From assembly GCA_034436015.1 (NCBI GenBank), contig DAOTWG010000018.1, positions 1-35,936 of the forward strand: a stretch of DNA of 35,936 nucleotides. Reading direction: 5' to 3'. The notes below the pieces were generated by a model that had not been told where the DNA came from, did no database searches, and was given only the letters and a program-made list of their open reading frames with translations. Within the stretch, counting starts at the first letter, position 1, and each line of letters starts with the position of its first letter. A program made the translations under genes and the position numbers. This document shows positions 15,380-23,699 of the stretch, one piece after another. This DNA comes from DAOTVX01 sp034436015 (GTDB lineage Bacteria; Chloroflexota; Anaerolineae; Anaerolineales; Villigracilaceae).

Positions 15380-16096
15380 GATTGAATCCCAGAAGAGAAA
15401 GGCGATTGGTCCCGTGCGGCGATGCGGCAAGAAGACGGCCGTCGGCGTTGACGATCAACGCGCCGCCGAAGGCAGGTTCGTGTTCTTGGACTCCCAGAGC
15501 GTTGACCAGGAAGGTTGTGAGTCGTTTTTCTCGCACAGCGTCAAGAGAAGCCTGACGCTCTCTGCGTTCCCAACGCGCCGGCGTCGGGCGAACGACCGTC
15601 GAAGCCGCGCGCCAACGGCGCAAGAAGCCCGTTGGCAAAGCCACGAACCATTTGCCAGACTTGTTCGTAAAATACGTCGCCCCAAAAAAGAATCCCCAGA
15701 CGCCCAAAGGGAGTAGCTACGCGTGGCAAAGGTATTGCCACGCAAAAAGGGGTTTTCCTTCCTTGGTTTTCGATAGTGTAACAGGATTGGCGCCCGGCGG
15801 TTGAACAACAAGGCGCTGCTGTATAATAGCCCAGAGGCGGCTGCTCGAGCAAGCCGGTGTATTAGAGAAAATTTCCTCGCCAGATTCCCCAACCATTCCG
15901 TTGAATCGCCCGGCACAGGCTCGGCAAAGCGTTCCAAATCCACTTGGCGGTAGATGGTATCGGTCAGCGCGCATCCCGGCAGACACACCAGGTCAGGGCA
16001 CCGGAGGGCGATCTGCGCCAGCAGCGCTTTCACTTCACAACGGTTCTCGGTAAGGTTGCAAGGAAGGATGCGAAGAGGAATCAATGCGACGCGCAT
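15380..16096 (-). pseudogene. Broken nitrilase/carbon-nitrogen hydrolase gene
   Basis: The minus strand carries a nitrilase-superfamily gene split over frames. It begins with ATG at 16096 behind AAGGAG, reading MRVALIPLRILPCNLTENRC, and continues to the LLHYRK region. It shifts near 15720 to VATPFGRLGILFWGDVFYEQ and VWQMVRGFANGLLAPLARGF, then shifts again near 15560-15600 to AFGGALIVNADGRLLAAS. The catalytic Glu-Lys-Cys triad is also damaged: the PE of the first motif reads PG (LVCLPGCAL), and the cysteine position reads Trp (ILFWGD). The start overlaps the ttuA stop by 16 bases, so the intact ancestor was translationally coupled in this operon. Intact relatives are amidases or NAD-synthetase-like hydrolases. 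Confidence 0.75.
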
Positions 16097-17019
16097 GGCT
16101 CCTTGCCCCATTCCAGCAAGCGGCAGTAGGCGCACAAACCGGGAGCGGAAGTCGGCTGGCCGCAAGAAGAACAGGGATGAAGTCCGGCGCGGATGTTCTC
16201 TGGCGCAGCGAACAAGCCTCTCCGCCGCGCCTCTAGAAAGGATAGATAGAACGATAGTTTCGCTCCTGGCCGGTCGTGTTCCAGTTGGCTCAACAGGCGT
16301 TTGTAGTAGATGGAAGTGGCGCCGACAGCAAAGGGACAATCCTCCTGTATGTATGCAATGCCACGCAAGAGAGCATAGGCAGCCGTCTCACGCTCATAGA
16401 CGCGGCAGAGCGGTTTGACTTTGCGCGCCAGGCCTTGCTCTTCCTGCAATACCGGTCCCTGGCGGAGCAGGTATTCACCTGCCCAAGACAGGGTATTGCC
16501 GAAGAGGACCGCCACCTCATCGTCTAGATTGTGACCGGTCGCCAACACGTGATAGCCCTTGTCATGGGCAATGCGGTTCAAAATGTATCGCTTGATCATG
16601 CCACAGACGGCACAAGGCTTATCCCGGCCACGCCGGGTCAATGCGGCCAGTTCAGGAATGGTACGCCCCGTCTCTGCAACGATATCCACAATATGGAGCT
16701 TCAGCCTTCGCCGGGCAGCAAATTCTTGCGTCAGCCGCTGCAACTCGGCGGCGTAGGCGCGGCCGCCGTCAATCCCCGTGAAAACGTGAAGACCATCCGC
16801 CTGATAACCTAGCCGGTGCAGGATATCCCACAAGGAGAGCGAGTCCTTACCACCAGAGACCGCCACTAGGATTTTCTCCTCGCGGCGGAACATACGATAC
16901 TTCTGGATCGCGCGTTCCACCTGATTCGGCAGCCAGTCGAGGAAATGGCCTTGGCAAAGCGCCAGTTTGTGCTGACGCATGTTGATAACAGCCTTCGCAC
17001 CGCATAGACGACATTTCAT
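16081..17019 (-). CDS. ttuA: tRNA U54 2-thiolation enzyme TtuA
   Basis: TtuA adenylates and thiolates the C2 of ribothymidine 54 in the tRNA T-loop, a modification that stabilises tRNA in thermophiles. The 312-residue protein has an N-terminal zinc site (Cys3, Cys6, Cys22, His25), a PP-loop SGGKDS (55-60), the iron-sulfur cysteines Cys136 and Cys139 in KPCAVCG plus Cys228 in EDCPF, and a C-terminal zinc site (Cys283, Cys286, Cys296, Cys299). This three-cysteine arrangement matches the [4Fe-4S] cluster of characterised TtuA. GAAGG precedes the ATG. The sulfur-carrier gene ttuB ends 12 bases upstream, which strongly favours TtuA over the related TtcA. The downstream gene is a pseudogene overlapping its stop. 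Confidence 0.93.
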   Translation of the reverse strand: MKCRLCGAKAVINMRQHKLALCQGHFLDWLPNQVERAIQKYRMFRREEKILVAVSGGKDSLSLWDILHRLGYQADGLHVFTGIDGGRAYAAELQRLTQEFAARRRLKLHIVDIVAETGRTIPELAALTRRGRDKPCAVCGMIKRYILNRIAHDKGYHVLATGHNLDDEVAVLFGNTLSWAGEYLLRQGPVLQEEQGLARKVKPLCRVYERETAAYALLRGIAYIQEDCPFAVGATSIYYKRLLSQLEHDRPGAKLSFYLSFLEARRRGLFAAPENIRAGLHPCSSCGQPTSAPGLCAYCRLLEWGKEPCASH

Positions 17020-17031
17020 AACAATACCTTC

Positions 17032-17241
17032 TCATCCGCCGGAGAGTACAGAGAGGAGCTGAATTTCATCCCCTTCTTTCAGGATCTCATCCTCGGTCAA
17101 CAGTGCGCCCTGTCGCGTGGCCAGAACAGTTTCTGGCAAGATATTGCACTGTCTCAGAGCGTCGCGCAAGGTCATCCCGGCGCGGACTTCATACTCCTGG
17201 GAACGCGACCTCGCTCGTTGATGCAAGATGAGTTTTACCAT
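17032..17241 (-). CDS. ttuB: Ubiquitin-like sulfur carrier TtuB (MoaD/ThiS family)
   Basis: A 69-residue beta-grasp protein beginning MVKLILHQRARSRSQEYEV and ending LLSVLSGG. The C-terminal Gly-Gly is the thiocarboxylated tail typical of MoaD, ThiS and TtuB. In Thermus TtuB carries sulfur to TtuA and can also be conjugated to proteins. ATG (complement of 17239-17241) has GGGAG upstream. The gene sits 12 bases before ttuA, so TtuB is the likely identity. The activating E1-like enzyme (TtuC) and a sulfurtransferase are not in the window and would have to be shared from elsewhere. Confidence 0.88.
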   Translation of the reverse strand: MVKLILHQRARSRSQEYEVRAGMTLRDALRQCNILPETVLATRQGALLTEDEILKEGDEIQLLSVLSGG

Positions 17242-17254
17242 AATGGTTTGCTCC

Positions 17255-17923
17255 CTACTCCAGATAACGCAGGTACTTTGGCGTTTCAGGGAAAGAGGCG
17301 TATTCGCCGCGATACTCTTGAGGAAGCAACGCGGCAATCTGCCCCATGATTTCATCGGCGATACGGCTACGTAAGGCGCGCGAGATTGGCCTTTCGTGAA
17401 CTTCCACGCGAAACGGGCGCCCAACGCGAATATGGAACTCTGTACGCCTGAGGCAGCGCAGGTTCGCGTTGAACTTCTCCACGCCCCAGTGAGCCAGCGG
17501 AAGGAGGGGCGCTGCCGAATGCAAGGCCAGAGTCACAACGCCAGGATGGGCATGCAACAATCGCCCATGACGGGATCGCGTGCCTTCTGGCGCAACCGCC
17601 AGGATGTAGCCGGCGCGCAACGCGTCGAGCGAACGTCGAATGGCGCGCACATCCGGCGTGCCCCGCCGCACAGGGATGGCCCGAAAGAGGTTGAACAGCC
17701 AGGCCAGAAAGGGGTTATTCCATGTTTCGATCTTTGCCAGGCCGGTTAAGGGACGTGGGTGGAGGTGGGCGTAGAGCAGAGGCACTTCGATAGAACCAAT
17801 GTGGTTGGTGACAAGAATCAACGGCCCCCGCGAGGGAACACGCTCCAACGCGCCTTTGTCAATCTGACAGAGCACGCTGGTACTTTGGCGAAGGAACCAG
17901 CACACGAAAGGTTGCAAGGTCAT
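17255..17923 (-). CDS. PlsC-like 1-acyl-glycerol-3-phosphate acyltransferase
   Basis: A 222-residue lysophospholipid acyltransferase of the PlsC family, which acylates lysophosphatidate to phosphatidate. The acyltransferase motif I reads NHIGSIE (40-46). The family consensus is HX4D; here the acidic residue is Glu46, a conservative variant. Motif III EGTRS is intact at 113-117, and IPVRRGTPD lies between. One hydrophobic N-terminal stretch may dip into the membrane. The start ATG overlaps the stop of the upstream lipid kinase (ATGA), so the two are translationally coupled, as expected for a phosphatidate and diacylglycerol module. Substrate specificity (lysophosphatidate or another lysolipid) is inferred. 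Confidence 0.85.
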   Translation of the reverse strand: MTLQPFVCWFLRQSTSVLCQIDKGALERVPSRGPLILVTNHIGSIEVPLLYAHLHPRPLTGLAKIETWNNPFLAWLFNLFRAIPVRRGTPDVRAIRRSLDALRAGYILAVAPEGTRSRHGRLLHAHPGVVTLALHSAAPLLPLAHWGVEKFNANLRCLRRTEFHIRVGRPFRVEVHERPISRALRSRIADEIMGQIAALLPQEYRGEYASFPETPKYLRYLE

Positions 17924-18852
17924 ACAGTCTCTTTCTTGGTGATGAACTCGATTTGTCGAGGGAGGATTTCTGCACGCAACGATGGACCGGCATAGCAAAC
18001 CGTTTCGCCGTCGCAATGGATAGGCAAAGCGCCCTGTATCGCCACGACCTCCACCTTGCGCGCCTGGGCAGTCTTGACCTCTTTCTGCATGGCCTGCGTG
18101 CCTTTGATAAAGTGGGGGATCAACTGCAGAATGCGCAAGCGGCTGGCCGAAGAGGCGATACACAAATCGAAGAGGCCGTCCGTCGTCTTTGCCTTTGGGG
18201 CGAAGAGGAATCCTCCCCCCATGCGTCTTCCATTCATGATAGAAACCATGAGCGAGGGTTGGATGATTTCTCGGTCATCATAGAGAATGCGAACGGTGGG
18301 TGGTTTGTAGTAGATGAAAATTGTCTCCAGCGCGGCTAGGAGATACAGCAACAGGCCTCGCAGATAGCGAATCTTGGCGGCGACGAAGCCTGTCGCGGCA
18401 TCAAATCCTATGCCCACGCCATTACCGAAGTAACGTCCCTGGGGATAGTCGCCGCCTTCGAGGCGGCCAATGTCCATACGGCAACGGTGATTCTCTACCA
18501 GCACTCGGCATCCCTCCTCTATGCCGGTCGGAACGCCCATACCGGATGCGAAATCGTTGCCTGTTCCAACGGCCAGAATGCCCATAGCCGTTTTGGCATA
18601 ACCACGGTTCTGGGCGCGTAGAAGGCCGTTCAAGACCTCATTTGCCGTTCCATCGCCGCCGACCGCGACGACTACGTCATAACCCCGCCGCGCCCCCTCT
18701 TCTGCCAGTTCTGCAGCGTGCCAGGGGTATTCCGTGAACGCTACCTGATAGGAAATGCCTTGCTTTTTGAGACAGCGTTCAATCGCGGGTAACGATCGCC
18801 GTGCGAAGCCTCGCCCCGAAGTCGGATTGACAATAAGGAAATGGGAAGCCAT
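17920..18852 (-). CDS. Diacylglycerol/lipid kinase (YegS/DgkB family)
   Basis: A 310-residue soluble lipid kinase. The N-terminal catalytic domain has NPTSGRG (9-15) and the nucleotide-binding GGDGTANE (65-72), followed by ILAVGTGNDFA. The C-terminal beta-sandwich carries FGNGVGIGFDA and TTDGLFDL. Relatives phosphorylate diacylglycerol, recycling it to phosphatidate, or act on other membrane alcohols. ATG (complement of 18850-18852) is preceded by AGGAGA. It is first in the minus-strand operon and translationally coupled to plsC. The upstream region is divergent from the antiporter-like operon, and a weak TAAAAT candidate -10 lies about 50 bases upstream. Confidence 0.9.
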   Translation of the reverse strand: MASHFLIVNPTSGRGFARRSLPAIERCLKKQGISYQVAFTEYPWHAAELAEEGARRGYDVVVAVGGDGTANEVLNGLLRAQNRGYAKTAMGILAVGTGNDFASGMGVPTGIEEGCRVLVENHRCRMDIGRLEGGDYPQGRYFGNGVGIGFDAATGFVAAKIRYLRGLLLYLLAALETIFIYYKPPTVRILYDDREIIQPSLMVSIMNGRRMGGGFLFAPKAKTTDGLFDLCIASSASRLRILQLIPHFIKGTQAMQKEVKTAQARKVEVVAIQGALPIHCDGETVCYAGPSLRAEILPRQIEFITKKETV

Positions 18853-18974
18853 ACCTGTATCTCCTGTAAGATAAAAGCGCCAGCCAGTGCGCCTATTTTA
18901 CATGAGAGCGGGTAAAAGGGAAACCCTCTTTCTCATTCTCTGCTGTTGCTTCATCTCCTCCTGGTTGTTGTCCA

Positions 18975-18983
18975 TGATAAAAT
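18975..18983 (+). promoter_or_regulatory. Extended -10, likely leaderless start for the gene at 18991
   Basis: TGATAAAAT fits the extended -10 pattern TGnTATAAT with one mismatch. The -10 ends seven bases before the ATG at 18991, so transcription would begin at or within a base of the start codon. No Shine-Dalgarno precedes that ATG. Together this suggests a leaderless mRNA. Confidence 0.5.
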
Positions 18984-18990
18984 AACCCTG

Positions 18991-20511
18991 ATGTTGCTTC
19001 TGTTCCCCGTTCTCGTGCTTACGCTGACTGCTCTACTCTTGACCGTTCTCCGGGTAACGCGGCCGCAATCTCGCCTTTCCTGGTGGCTGGCAGTCGGTGG
19101 CGCGTTGATTGCCTGGAGCAGCGTCTGGCTATGGCCCTCCCACCTGCCGACCAGTCTTGCTTCTGCTCCCTGGCAGCCATTATTTCCAGGAGGCCCTCGC
19201 TGGCTGGCAGATGGTTATTCGTGGCCTTATGTGCTTGCTTTGACGGCATTGATGTTGGGCGTCGTTTTAACCTCTGCGCTCCACTTACCGGCGAATCTGC
19301 TGTCTTGGGCCGGCATGTTCGCGCTGACTGCGCTGGGCTTGTTGAGCGTGACGGCTGAGAATTTGCTCACGTTGGTCTTGGCTTGGGCTGCTTTAGATCT
19401 AGCAGAGCTGGTTACCATGTTGCATGCTACGTCCGCGGAACGCGCCAGCGACGCTGTTGTCGCCTTTGCCACACGTTTAACCGGCATCGGTCTAGCAGTT
19501 TGGGCAGGCACAAGGACAGGTATTCTGCTCGATTTCGCTGCTGTCCCAGCAGAGGCAGGACTTTACTTGCTTTTTGCTGTGATCCTGCGGCTGGGCATTG
19601 TGCCTCTGCACCTTCCCCACCTTCATGAACCGATCTTGCGACGCGATTATGGCAGCGTCTTACGTCTTGTCTCGGCGGCTTCTGGGCTGGCTGTGCTGGC
19701 GCGCCTGCCGGTGGAGGCGACAATCCGGTTGTTTGTTCCATTGCTTACGCTCATTGCGCTAATGGCATTCTATGGGGGATATGCCTGGGCGCGCGTCTCG
19801 GATGAGATCGTCGGACGACCGTTTTGGGTGTTAGGCATGGCCGGATTAGCCTTCGCCGCGACGGTGCGCGGCAGTCCAGCCGGAGCAACGGCATGGGGAG
19901 CGGCGTTAATCCTCTGCGGTGGACTTCTTTTCCTTTACTCGGCTCGTCACCGCACCCTGCTCTGGGTACCTCTGCTGGGTGCATTTAGTCTCTCCACCTT
20001 GCCTTTCAGCATGTCGGCAGCCGGATGGACGGGCAATGTGCCCCTTCCCTGGCTGCCCGGGATTCCCCTCCTGCTCGCTCATGCCTCCTTACTGAGCGGC
20101 TATCTCCGCCATGCCGGCCATGCTGGCGAGAGCAGTATTGAATCGCACCCCCGCGGGGCGCAGGTGATTTATGCGCTTGGATTAACGGTCCTTTTAGTCA
20201 GCGCTTTGACTCTTGGCATATGGGGATGGCCAGGAGCAAGCATTACCGGGACGTGGTGGGCATCACTGGCAGCCATACTGGTCGCTTCCCTTTTGACCTG
20301 GCTCGCCGATCGCTTGGCATCTCAGCGCGGGATTACTGGCCAATGGAACGCATTGCCGCCCTTGGCTTTTCTTTATCGCTGGTCGCAGAGTGCAGCAAGG
20401 TGGACAGGAAAACTCACAACGTTGATCAGCGAAGTATTGGAAGGAGAGGGCGGTATGCTATGGTCGTTCCTTCTTCTCGCTCTGCTCGTTTCTCTTCTGA
20501 TGCAACTATGA
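18991..20511 (+). CDS. Complex I/Hyf-like antiporter-type membrane subunit (NuoL/M/N superfamily)
   Basis: A 506-residue very hydrophobic protein with about 13-14 predicted membrane segments. It resembles the proton-antiporter subunits of complex I and hydrogenase-4. The helix reading LTLVLAWAALDLAELVTMLH corresponds to the conserved glutamate helix (FWEL in intact relatives). RLGIVPLHLPHLHEP corresponds to the KSAQxPFHxWLP motif, with Arg at the usual lysine position. Similarity is weak, so this is a divergent member. ATG 18991 is preferred over an upstream TTG at 18946 because it follows the extended -10 at leaderless distance. The next gene's ATG overlaps its stop. Function: probably ion translocation in a membrane complex whose partner is unknown. 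Confidence 0.7.
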   Translation: MLLLFPVLVLTLTALLLTVLRVTRPQSRLSWWLAVGGALIAWSSVWLWPSHLPTSLASAPWQPLFPGGPRWLADGYSWPYVLALTALMLGVVLTSALHLPANLLSWAGMFALTALGLLSVTAENLLTLVLAWAALDLAELVTMLHATSAERASDAVVAFATRLTGIGLAVWAGTRTGILLDFAAVPAEAGLYLLFAVILRLGIVPLHLPHLHEPILRRDYGSVLRLVSAASGLAVLARLPVEATIRLFVPLLTLIALMAFYGGYAWARVSDEIVGRPFWVLGMAGLAFAATVRGSPAGATAWGAALILCGGLLFLYSARHRTLLWVPLLGAFSLSTLPFSMSAAGWTGNVPLPWLPGIPLLLAHASLLSGYLRHAGHAGESSIESHPRGAQVIYALGLTVLLVSALTLGIWGWPGASITGTWWASLAAILVASLLTWLADRLASQRGITGQWNALPPLAFLYRWSQSAARWTGKLTTLISEVLEGEGGMLWSFLLLALLVSLLMQL

Positions 20512-21083
20512 ACCCTAGCTGGCCGGCTTTTTTTCTCAGCCTTGTTGGCGCGTTTCTGCTCTGTCTTGCTCCTTCCTGGCGTTGGAAGATGGGAGGAGTA
20601 GCATCGCAATACTTCGGTCTGTTCTGGTTGGTCCAGCCACATTGGTCGGTCGCCGTGGCCGCGGTCGCCCTGATCAGCGGCTGGATGGCCGTAGTGGTGC
20701 TGACGATCACGCTGGCATCGGCATCGCCAACAACGAGGAATCGGCGGGAGTGGTCGGAGGGACAACTTTTCCGCTTATGGATGGCATTGCTGGTCATGGT
20801 GGTTTCTTTTGCCCTCGCGTTGCGCATGGCGTCCTGGCTTAGAGTCACATTGCCGGTGGCCTGGGGTGGTCTGTTGCTAGGAGGGACAGGGCTACTGTTG
20901 CTTGGACTTTCGCAACAGGACCTGGAAATCATTTTGGGCCTATTGACTGTCTTGACGGGCTTTGAGGTGTTGTATGCCAGCCTTGAGACTTCCGTTTTAC
21001 TTGCTGCTCTGCTGACCCTCGTGCACCTTGGCCTGGCGTTGGCAGCGGCTTACCTTCTTTCGTTCAAGGTGGAGCGTCCGTGA
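20508..21083 (+). CDS. NuoK/HyfE-like small membrane subunit
   Basis: A 191-residue membrane protein with about five to six hydrophobic helices. The stretch LEIILGLLTVLTGFEVLYAS resembles the NuoK/MrpC/HyfE helix that carries a functional glutamate (GFE here). Its size is nearer to HyfE (about 210 residues) than NuoK (about 100). It starts at ATG 20508, overlapping the previous stop (ATGA), and its end overlaps the GTG start of the next gene (GTGA). The order of large antiporter, HyfE-like and large antiporter copies part of the hyf/mrp membrane arm. Identification rests on weak motif similarity, size and context. Confidence 0.6.
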   Translation: MNPSWPAFFLSLVGAFLLCLAPSWRWKMGGVASQYFGLFWLVQPHWSVAVAAVALISGWMAVVVLTITLASASPTTRNRREWSEGQLFRLWMALLVMVVSFALALRMASWLRVTLPVAWGGLLLGGTGLLLLGLSQQDLEIILGLLTVLTGFEVLYASLETSVLLAALLTLVHLGLALAAAYLLSFKVERP

Positions 21084-22477
21084 GCGCACCTTTCCTGTGG
21101 ATTGGCCTGCCTTTGCTTTTCGCCGTCTTGCTCTGGTTAACAAGCAGACGACAAGGGCTGGCGTTCATCGGCGGATCGCTAGCCATGTTGCTGATGCTTG
21201 CCGCCTTCTGGCTCCCAGTGGATGCGCCTGTACAGGTAGGCGGCCTGTCCTTCCGTATCCCGCCCGATGTGCAAATTCTGGGACGGCGGTTCATTCTGAC
21301 CTCTTCCCATCAACCACTTCTCGCGTTTCTTTATGGCGCTATCTCACTTTGGTTTTGGGCGGCGGAGGCTGGCGGCTGGGCGAATCGGCTGGTACCCTAT
21401 GGGTTGTCGCTGAGCGCTCTTTGCGTGGCGGTTCTGGCTGTCGAGCCGTTTCTGTATGCAGCGCTCCTGCTGGAGATCATGGCGTTGCTGACCGTTCCCC
21501 TTCTTGTGTCCGAATCTACGCCTCACCACCGTGGAGTTTTGCGCTTCTTAGTTCTCCAGACCCTAGCCATGCCCTTCCTTTTGTTTGCCGGCTGGTTGCT
21601 CTCCGGAATCGAGGCCGGACCGGCCGGCCTGCAAGTCGCGCAACAAGCTACCTTGGCGCTCGCTCTGGGTTTTGTGCTTTTGCTAGCCGTGTTCCCTTTT
21701 CACCAATGGTTGCCTATGGTGAGCGAAGAAGGTCACCCCTACGCAGTATCTTTCCTGTTTTGGATTTTTCCGACCACGGCCCTGTTGTTTGCTCTAGAGT
21801 TTCTGGACCGCTATGCCTGGTTGCGCGAATCCCCACAGTTGATCCTCGCGTTGCGGACAAGTGGCCTGCTGCTGTTGCTCGTCGGAGGAGGATTCGCATT
21901 TTTTCAGAAGCATTTAGGGCGTGTATTTGGATTCGCGGTTGTGGCGGAAAACGGCCTTTCGTTGCTGGCGTTGAGCCTAGGCTGGAAGGACGGGGTAGAG
22001 TTCTTCTTTCTCTTGCTATTGCCACGCACGATGGCGCTCGCGTTGTGGGGGTTGGCGCTGACACTCCTGCAAAGAGGAATACCCTCCTTGCATGTTGAGG
22101 CGGTGCGGGGACAAGCGCGCTCCTGGCCGCTCGCTACGATTGGATTGGTAGCCGCCATGCTTACATTGAGCGGCTTGCCATTGTTAGCCCAATTCCAGGT
22201 TCGTCAGGCGCTCTGGGCAGCATTGGCGCGACAATCCACCTCGGCAGCCATTGGACTTTTACTCGGCACAGTGGGATTGGTGCTGGCAAGCATGCGCTCC
22301 CTAGCTATTCTTGTCTCCGCTCCCCCTGATTTCCCCTGGCAAGTAAATGAAACCATCCCCCAGCGATTCTTCCTGGTCACAGGATGTCTGATTCTGGTTG
22401 CCGGCGGTATCTTTCCTCAATGGATCGTCTGGATAATCCCCAACATTCCTCTCCTGTTCGAACATCTTGGACAGTAG
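21080..22477 (+). CDS. NuoN/HyfF-like antiporter-type membrane subunit
   Basis: A 465-residue hydrophobic protein with about 13-14 membrane segments and a GTG start overlapping the preceding stop. The helix YAALLLEIMALLTVPLLVSE matches the conserved WELMxLxSxLL helix, retaining the glutamate. AVFPFHQWLPMVSEEGHPYA matches KSAQxPFHxWLPxAMxxPxP, but the usual lysine four residues before the FPFH block is leucine. Loss of a key lysine suggests altered or absent proton pumping by this half-channel. Nothing in the neighbourhood encodes the peripheral arm (NuoBCDEFGI), NuoH/HyfC or hydrogenase subunits. It is the third of a tightly overlapping trio. Confidence 0.7.
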   Translation: MSAPFLWIGLPLLFAVLLWLTSRRQGLAFIGGSLAMLLMLAAFWLPVDAPVQVGGLSFRIPPDVQILGRRFILTSSHQPLLAFLYGAISLWFWAAEAGGWANRLVPYGLSLSALCVAVLAVEPFLYAALLLEIMALLTVPLLVSESTPHHRGVLRFLVLQTLAMPFLLFAGWLLSGIEAGPAGLQVAQQATLALALGFVLLLAVFPFHQWLPMVSEEGHPYAVSFLFWIFPTTALLFALEFLDRYAWLRESPQLILALRTSGLLLLLVGGGFAFFQKHLGRVFGFAVVAENGLSLLALSLGWKDGVEFFFLLLLPRTMALALWGLALTLLQRGIPSLHVEAVRGQARSWPLATIGLVAAMLTLSGLPLLAQFQVRQALWAALARQSTSAAIGLLLGTVGLVLASMRSLAILVSAPPDFPWQVNETIPQRFFLVTGCLILVAGGIFPQWIVWIIPNIPLLFEHLGQ

Positions 22478-22500
22478 TTCATCCCGTTTTGGAGGTAGTT

Positions 22501-23682
22501 ATGGCATTGGAACAACTCACTACTCGCCTGGATTGGTTGGACGAAGAACGCCGTAAGGACCGTAGCACGTTGACATCGCTGGAGGAACGTATCAATGGGC
22601 TAGAGAAGGATCTGGCTCACCTGCGAGCGCAACTCAAGACAAGAGAAGAAAAGCTTATGCCCGCCCCAAGTCTTATGGAGCGCTTTACTCGGCTGGAGCA
22701 AATGTTGGCGCAGCAACGCGTGGAAAGCGGTCGCCAGTTGGCCGAACTGGAGACCCGCTTGGAGTCACTGAGTGCGGCAGAATCCACCCACCATGCCGAA
22801 TGCGAAGAAACGCGCAAGATGCTGACGCAACTACGAAAATCGCTGGATGTTAAAGCATTGCGGCGCGATCTCCAGGCCCATGAGGACGAGGAAGAGCGAC
22901 TTGCTCGCGAACTCATGGCCCTCAAACAGCAACTGGACGCTGTCACACGCACACAGGAGGAGGTCGTCCGAACACAACAGGCCGCTGAAGAAGGGCGCTT
23001 TCAGGACGCCAAGCGACTGACAGAGTTGCAAGGAGATATTCTAGCTGTGCACAAACGCCTAGACACAGCGCGCGAGGCCATTAAGCAAAACACGGAAGGC
23101 ATACGTCGTCTGGAAATGCGCATGAACGAATTGCTAGCCGGCGAAACGGAACGACGACAGGCGCAGATCGAATTTCTCGAAAACCAGGCGCGGTTACAAG
23201 CAGAGCGCGAGCGAACGTGGAAGGAATGGGAACAGCACTTCGAGACCCTTGCCCAACAGACCGAAGAACTCGACGCCGAATTGCGCGCCTGGGAAGTGGC
23301 ACAACGGGCAATCAAACGCGCCCAGGACACATATGAAGAAATGATTCAAAAGTTCGAGCGGCGGATCAATGAGATTACTGAAATGCAACGTTTAGCGGAA
23401 GACCGCGCGCGCCAGGAATGGACCGCCTTTCGCGCCGAAGACCAGAAACGATGGGCCAACTACACACTATCTCAGGAAGAAACGCTTCACGATATCCGGG
23501 ACCAGGTAGAACGGCTGGAAACGCGTTTGACCTCGTTAGAAGATTTGGTACAAACCCAACAAGATATTCTGATACAGACAAAAGAAGCCAATGAACAAAT
23601 GTTACATGCTCTCCTGTCGCAAATCCACGACTTACTCTCAGCTTACGAGCGTATCCTGGGGGTTATCCAGCCAGGTCATTGA
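22501..23682 (+). CDS. Long coiled-coil protein, function unknown
   Basis: A 393-residue charged protein made almost wholly of heptad-like helix: many Glu, Arg, Gln and Leu, no membrane helix and no signal peptide. ATG 22501 lies seven bases after GGAGG; the longer frame from 22384 overlaps the previous gene and has no SD. It begins MALEQLTTRLDWLDEERRKD and ends near HALLSQIHDLLSAYERILGV. No catalytic motif was found. It lies 23 bases after the antiporter-like trio and is followed by a terminator, so it is the last gene of that operon. It could be a scaffold or stalk partner of the membrane proteins, or a structural protein; this is context only. Confidence 0.75.
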   Translation: MALEQLTTRLDWLDEERRKDRSTLTSLEERINGLEKDLAHLRAQLKTREEKLMPAPSLMERFTRLEQMLAQQRVESGRQLAELETRLESLSAAESTHHAECEETRKMLTQLRKSLDVKALRRDLQAHEDEEERLARELMALKQQLDAVTRTQEEVVRTQQAAEEGRFQDAKRLTELQGDILAVHKRLDTAREAIKQNTEGIRRLEMRMNELLAGETERRQAQIEFLENQARLQAERERTWKEWEQHFETLAQQTEELDAELRAWEVAQRAIKRAQDTYEEMIQKFERRINEITEMQRLAEDRARQEWTAFRAEDQKRWANYTLSQEETLHDIRDQVERLETRLTSLEDLVQTQQDILIQTKEANEQMLHALLSQIHDLLSAYERILGVIQPGH

Positions 23683-23699
23683 ACGCGCGTACCGTCTTC

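Noticed and set aside
18946..18990. Upstream TTG start for the first antiporter-like gene
   Set aside because: It would place the extended -10 promoter inside the coding region and has no ribosome-binding site; ATG 18991 is preferred.
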